This document shows, in pieces, positions 5,630-5,684 of a stretch of DNA of 5,684 nucleotides (positions within the stretch are counted from its first letter, which is position 1; every line of letters starts with the position of its first letter). The stretch lies in the NCBI GenBank assembly GCA_026984165.1, contig JALSSQ010000012.1, positions 1 through 5,684 on the forward strand. Direction: 5' to 3'. A model generated the notes under the pieces. That model was given only the letters and a program-made list of their open reading frames with translations, was not told where the DNA came from and did not search any database. The position numbers were made by a program, and so were the translations under genes. Source of the stretch: Sulfurovum sp. GTDB taxonomy: Bacteria; Campylobacterota; Campylobacteria; Campylobacterales; Sulfurovaceae.

Positions 5630-5684
5630 CTAAAAGGTAAAATGCTCACCCAAATAGTGTTTTCGTACATTCTCATCATTTTTA
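5630..5684 (-). CDS. lptB: LPS-export ABC transporter ATP-binding protein LptB, C-terminal fragment
   Basis: The reading frame entering from the right edge ends at TAG (5630-5632) after 17 whole codons, KNDENVRKHYLGEHFTF. This closely fits the usual LptB ending (family form roughly NExVRKxYLGExFxL). LptB is the cytoplasmic ATPase of LptBFG, which extracts lipopolysaccharide from the inner membrane and feeds it to the LptC-A-DE bridge. The catalytic motifs (Walker A and B, signature) lie outside the window, so the call rests on the tail alone. A related branched-chain amino-acid ABC ATPase (LivF/LivG type) has a similar tail and is the main alternative. The stop abuts the start of the DUF2400 gene. 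Confidence 0.72.
   Translation of the reverse strand, partial: KNDENVRKHYLGEHFTF

Noticed and set aside
1..5684. Mobile elements, CRISPR arrays, tRNA/rRNA genes, riboswitches, phage or defence genes.
   Set aside because: No direct or inverted repeat arrays, transposase-like frames, cloverleaf or long structured leaders were found. Coding density is near complete and all identified genes are ordinary chromosomal genes.

Overview
This window looks like chromosomal housekeeping DNA from a member of the Campylobacterota (formerly Epsilonproteobacteria). My guess, from protein style and memory of gene order, is a Sulfurovum/Sulfurimonas-like bacterium. The support is moderate-to-low GC, tight gene packing, an atpB gene standing apart from the other ATP synthase genes, and a gatB-to-gpsA neighbourhood. 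The genus is inference; no database could be consulted. Every gene I can support lies on the minus strand, so transcription runs from the right edge to the left.

In transcription order the layout is as follows. First comes the last 17 codons of what looks like lptB, the lipopolysaccharide-export ATPase. A TIGR02757/DUF2400 protein of unknown function starts on the codon right after the lptB stop. A 58-bp gap carrying a perfect TATAAT box leads to atpB (F0 subunit a), followed 8 bp later by a small two-helix membrane protein. A second gap of 59 bp, again with a perfect TATAAT box, leads to gatB (Asp/Glu-tRNA amidotransferase subunit B). After 19 bp comes a six-helix, voltage-sensor-type potassium channel with a built-in RCK (TrkA-N/TrkA-C) module. 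It overlaps a gene for a second, free-standing RCK protein, whose stop codon abuts the start of gpsA (glycerol-3-phosphate dehydrogenase), cut by the left edge.

The genes probably form three transcription units: (i) lptB and DUF2400, (ii) atpB and the small membrane protein, and (iii) gatB, channel, RCK protein and gpsA. No intrinsic terminator was seen between them, so read-through is possible. Most genes are unrelated in function. The exception is the channel and free-standing RCK pair, which looks like a two-gene version of the double-RCK gating ring of large K+ channels.

There is no sign of mobile elements, CRISPR, RNA genes, phage or defence systems, and no gene-free stretch longer than about 60 bp. 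I found no clearly new system. The points most worth a second look are the split-RCK channel pair, the glycosylase-like motif in the DUF2400 protein, and the small protein coupled to atpB.
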